Positions 59,851 to 64,000 of a DNA stretch of 64,000 bases are shown here, one piece after another. Source of the stretch: Siphonodentalium dalli. Taxonomy: Eukaryota; Mollusca; Scaphopoda; Gadilida; Siphonodentaliidae. The number at the start of each line of letters is the position of its first letter. Within the stretch, counting starts at the first letter, position 1. The translations under genes were made by a program, and so were the position numbers. The stretch is taken from assembly GCA_032622095.1 (NCBI GenBank), contig CP136068.1, positions 9,963,729 through 10,027,728 of the forward strand. Reading direction: 5' to 3'. Below the pieces are notes generated by a model that did not search any database, was not told the origin of the DNA, and was given only the letters and a program-made list of their open reading frames with translations.

Positions 59851-62031
59851 AAATGAATCACATTCACCGAGAGTTGGGAAAAGTACAAGTCTGAACATGG
59901 ATTCCAATATTGATACACAATCAGATTTAATGTTGATTTTTTACCATTTAAATATTTTATTATATGATCATAAGTTTCTTTCCCCAATTCCTATGTTAAA
60001 ACGTAAAGAAAAAATGTGATATATAACGATGTTCACCTCATTAATGAAACAACAGGTTAATAAGAGTTCTGAGTGACGCCGGTACTTCAGAGGTGAACAT
60101 AACTTATTATCAGACCTGGAAATAGATCAGGTTTTCCCAGCGACGTTCAACGTCACAACGTCTTGTCCAATTAAAGTGAGTTTCATATAATAAAACAGTT
60201 ATCGCATTGTTTCTTGGTTGACACGAGGAATTGTCAGCCCTTGGAAGTCAATATTCACCTCGAAACAATGCGATAATTGTATAATGTCAAATGTCTCAAT
60301 AATCATGTTGCATGTTGAGTAAAGAGAATAAACAATTAAACAAGCATACGTGGTTACATCAGACATAGTAGCAACCACAAGCGCGCGAAGCGCCAGTTGG
60401 TGCTCATACTTTAGGCGCAGATGACGTCATATAATTTGTCTATATTTAAATTGCGATGAGCCAAATTCTAGTGGCGTGTACGTTCGTGAAACTGACGTGA
60501 CTTCCGGCTAGCAACTGTATGGAGATTGTTAAATTGCGGAATCGGCAGTGGACCAGCGATAAGAAAATAAAATTGTCAACTTCACAACTTCCGAAGAATT
60601 CCCATGTAATTTTGGCATACTAGCTTCATTTAGACCAATTTCATTAGTTAGCTTAATGCAAACCAGAGGATACATCATGGCATGGCTCATGACGTCATTT
60701 AAGTCATGTTGGCTTTGTGGGCCATAATTCAGACAAGATTGCACAATCCATGACAATACTTGTCATGTCGTCTCCACCGGGGCCATTGTATGCTGTTACA
60801 TAAATCATTATTAGAGTTATGTCGCCGATAAATAGCAAATTCCAGGCACAGCGTGTGTGTTGCTCCAAAACGTGTTATTTACGATTCATATTAAAAGTAT
60901 ATTGCTATATATACTATACATATATTATATAGCATACACAACTGTTGTTATGTGACAATACAGTCAGCACATGAATACGAATGGACATACCAACAACTAC
61001 CGATAACCAAGTGAGCTGCATGTATGTAGATTCACACACTCGGATATAATTACATAATATATATTTAAAGTACACAATCATGCACGTCAGTAAAAATCAT
61101 CGCGACTGCTGGGTCCTGTTTTCTTTCGCGACCACACCATTGTACGAAGCGACCATCTACCCCATCAGGTAACCCACCGGTTGCGCAATGAATAACTTAT
61201 CTGTCATTCGTGGACAATTTATGGTGCCATCCTCATCAGATTGTTCTCCCGAAAGCACTGTATGGAGGGGAACTTCGTGTTATGCAAAACTCACGTGGCA
61301 TATACATATGGACGAGGCACAATGAACATGTGTGAAATATACTCAGTATCTACTTAAGAGAGCAAACACCCAGTTAGCACTCGGTCTTATTGGTATTCTA
61401 AGCTACGAAAGAGAAGCCGTGTTTCCATGGCAACCTTATTCATTTGCCTATCCAACATCGAATTATTCTAAAATGCTCTTGATCAAATCTCACCAAAACA
61501 GACCATTCGATAGAGATTGTTTCGGCTTCACTCGTGACTTATTCGATATGTTTCAGAAATTTGACCTCACACGCTTCTGTTTAGACGTTCTGATTGAATG
61601 ATGATGACAAGCCGATATTAGAATCACCACAATCCAACAAATCGACGAGCTAGATGGTGATTTACGTGGAAATCTAAACACAATGTGAACAAATGTCACG
61701 GTGATCAAATATTGACTAAAAAGTCGTTTTTTTCTTTCAGATCTAACTTTGGAACTTACATGTATGAAACAACACGGATAATTGCATACTTTATAGCATT
61801 AATATGGTATGACACCACCGATAGGTATCAGCCCATGTAAATAAGCACATATATGCCCACCATTCATGCTTCGCGATTCTGCTAAACACACAAATATCTT
61901 CAATACACATGTATAATTAACACCTGCACTTCAATACACATGTATAATTTACACATGCACTTCCAAATCAGATGAAAAAAACAAAAAGGAAATTTTTTTT
62001 TTAAAGGGGATCTGTAATTTAAATCCGACCA
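59851..62031. other. intergenic with small hairpins
   Basis: Hairpins GATGTTCACCTC/GAGGTGAACAT (60027-60100) and TTATCGCATTGTTTC/GAAACAATGCGATAA (60199-60277). An 89-codon open frame at 61332-61601 has no recognised domain. 61899-61962 is a 31-bp direct repeat (TTCAATACACATGTATAATT, twice). No other gene evidence. Confidence 0.45.
61421..61434 (-). promoter_or_regulatory. RFX X-box-like motif 4
   Basis: GTTTCCATGGCAAC is the exact complement of the motifs at 16044 and 16594. It lies inside an unrecognised 89-codon open frame, so it may be coincidental. Confidence 0.4.
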
Positions 62032-62476
62032 TTAACCCTTTCAGTGCCAGGGGCCGATCTCATCAGCCCTAATTTACGGTCTGTAAATTTTTTTTAGATT
62101 TTTTTGGGTTGAATTTTGTTTGGGTATGCTTAAGCATGCTATAGCGATTTTAAAAACAAACTGGATAAAACCTTAGGGGCATGTTTTAACTCAAAACTAT
62201 CACCAAGTATTCATAGTAATAATTTTGATGCCCATGAAAAACGTAAGATTCCCTGGCACTAAACCTACAAAATAAGTCTGTTAAAAAATATAAGAACAAA
62301 TTATTAAAATTGTAAAAAATTGTTAAAAATAATAACAAATGATGAAACATTGTTAGGCCAATGCATTCTCTTATATATACGAGGCGACCTATTGTCGACT
62401 CGCATATATAAGAGAATGCATTGGCACAGGGTATATGGGTTGATACAAAAATCGGATCTGGCACTGAAAGGGTTAA
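62032..62476. mobile_element. TTAA-flanked piggyBac-like MITE of a second family, one 69-bp palindrome
   Basis: TTAA at 62032-62035 and 62473-62476; TIRs CCCTTTCAGTGCCAG and CTGGCACTGAAAGGG differ from copies A-C beyond CCCTTT. It carries one copy of the same palindrome (62357-62425) preceded by a related A-rich linker and followed by ACAGGGTATA as in copy B. Confidence 0.85.
62357..62425. repeat. 69-bp palindrome module in the second MITE family
   Basis: Same orientation as the second palindrome in copies A-C, with two substitutions that break perfect pairing. Confidence 0.88.
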
Positions 62477-63166
62477 AATGAACCATCTTCGTTTATACTC
62501 ACACTGAGTTGAAACTCGAGTCATAAACTTATTTTCATTATATTTATCATGTTGTTTGCATCATTCTTAGAGTAAATGAGTGCATTTTGCACTAATACAT
62601 GGCTCAAATTCATTCATGTGTTGCATATATGCTATTGAGTATAAAAGGAGATGGTAACATAACTGGCCGGATTTAGTGTATAAATCCCTTTAACCTTTAA
62701 ATCCATCGGTTTGTATATTAGTATTTCTTCAGATTCTAGAAACTATGCCATGCAGATTATGCGAACATTTTTGCTGACTAGATCCAGATAAATGCTTTAT
62801 TAAAAATGTCTTGCAGTTCTTGCGTGCGTATTGGCATAATCCTGTCTATACAAAATGGATTATCACAGTCAGTTAGAAAGTGTATATCTAAATGGTCTAT
62901 TATTGAATGGGGTGGGCTTTGCTTCTTGTTGTGATGGCACGCATCCCATACAAAGTAGGCAAACATCTACTGAATATGGGTATATATGAATATATTCACA
63001 AACTTTACATACGCCATTCAGCAGCACTATACCACATTACCAAATTGAGTTGCATGATAGGGTTGACAGACCTTTCAACTCCTCTAGGTATTGCACAAAC
63101 TCCAAACTGTTGTATATTATTGATTTGGAGGGATACAAGCAGACTACAGATAACTAATATTGTTGA
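62477..63166. other. no gene confirmed
   Basis: A 98-codon open frame (+, 62907-63203) and a 62-codon one (-, 62778-62966) overlap here. Neither has a domain I recognise. The sequence may be a worn mobile-element fragment. Confidence 0.3.
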
Positions 63167-63761
63167 AGGATCCCATGAAATGTTAAGATTACTTATTATC
63201 TGAACATTTCATGTGGGATAACTGCTCACCAATGTAGATCGTGTCACGAGTCTCTAATATGGCTAACGCCAGTAGAGATCATATTCCACCAGTAGAAAAC
63301 CTGGGAACTTTTTGAAGTTTTGACAGGGAATCTTATAAAGCAGAACAATAACGCAGGGCATATATTTCTTAGTTATTATCGGTTCATGAATAATGTATTT
63401 CGCTGTGGGCGAAGGTCCCAACTCGAAATTTCACGATTTAAGTGACTTTGTGAGCGATTTTGCTTTGCGTTGCTTACAATTATGGAATTTTTCCTGGGCA
63501 ATTAATTCAATGTTTATTGCGATATCGGCTCGCAAAATTCACAGAAAAGCATGCAATCTCAAAGCTGGGACCACCCCTTAATATGAAGTAGATTACTGAG
63601 GAACATGGATTAACAAAGACATATATTCTCTGTCCTGTTTGTTCCATAATATAAAGTTGCCTATCAGAACGGGTAACAGCAAGAACATCAAAACCTTCCC
63701 AGGTTTTGCACTAGTGGAATATGATATCTACGGGAGATAGTCAGAGTGGAGATTCATGACA
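63167..63761. repeat. inverted-repeat element with a side hairpin
   Basis: Arms 63243-63308 and 63697-63761 share ATCATATTCCACxAGT and AAAACCTGGGAA with their complements. A tight hairpin CCCATGAAATGTT/AACATTTCATGTGGG lies just outside at about 63171-63221. Confidence 0.65.
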
Positions 63762-64000
63762 TGGTATACCCACCAATGAGCCCATTACTATGAGGATTTG
63801 ATTGATAGATATCGCCTTTTAAAAGAGGAAAATCTGATGCGTTTTGAATTTGTGTCAGCCTAGCAATAATTCCAATGAACGCCTCTTATGAGAGTGTCCG
63901 TGATTTCGTCGCCCAAAAGAAGTAGATAACAAAGAGCGTTCATAATTATCAGCTTTTGTTGTCCTTTTCGACGTATTGCTGAACCATTCCATCTTAACTG
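63762..64000. other. window edge, nothing recognised
   Basis: No gene or repeat supported. Confidence 0.3.

Noticed and set aside
61332-61601. 89-codon + strand open frame
   Set aside because: Longest frame in its region, but no domain, splice signals or partner exons; chance cannot be excluded.
62778-63203. Overlapping 62- and 98-codon frames on opposite strands
   Set aside because: No motif in either; at most a worn mobile-element fragment.

Overview
The window is AT-rich, intron-containing animal DNA, most likely from a marine invertebrate. It has widely spaced exons with GT/AG-type introns, a C-type lectin gene, a Golgi glycosyltransferase, a LINE, tRNA-derived SINEs and many TIR or foldback elements. 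It has no bacterial operon structure. A mollusc or other lophotrochozoan fits, but I cannot name the species from sequence alone.

Layout. 1-10.6 kb: a five-exon gene on the + strand (1047-10030) for a secreted PAN-like/EGF-like/C-type-lectin protein of 284 residues. A duplicated last exon follows, with a small palindromic insertion lying against its splice acceptor. Intron 2 (about 6.4 kb) holds a satellite-like block and an inverted-repeat element. 10.6-18.3 kb: no convincing gene; small TIR elements, an approximately 0.9 kb direct duplication, and three RFX X-box-like sites between its two copies. 18.36-23.42 kb: a TIR-bounded element of about 5.1 kb carrying, on the - strand, a broken gene of a large invertebrate multicopy family (FEN/XPG-like nuclease motifs, then a CXC cysteine-rich tail). 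24-37 kb: no gene found; a SINE, TTAA-flanked MITEs, foldbacks and minisatellites. 37.4-41.9 kb: an almost full-length LINE whose ORF2 is broken only by two in-frame TAG codons, sitting inside a minisatellite. 42-50.5 kb: more MITEs, a 1.08 kb tandem duplication and foldbacks. 51.1-52.4 kb: a GT31 beta-1,3-galactosyltransferase-like gene on the - strand. 53.1-59.2 kb: a 6.1 kb element with TIRs over 1 kb, the right arm duplicated in tandem, and flanking 0.1 kb direct repeats. 59.2-64 kb: a SINE, a fourth TTAA element and foldbacks.

Only two loci look like host genes: the lectin and the galactosyltransferase. Both are plausible cell-surface or secretory-pathway genes, but nothing links them functionally. 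Nearly everything else is mobile-element sequence. The most unusual items are the nuclease-CXC gene inside a TIR element, the 69-bp palindromic module shared by two different TTAA-flanked element families, and the long-TIR element with a duplicated arm. All splice sites and domain calls come from reading the sequence; none has been tested by alignment or RNA data.
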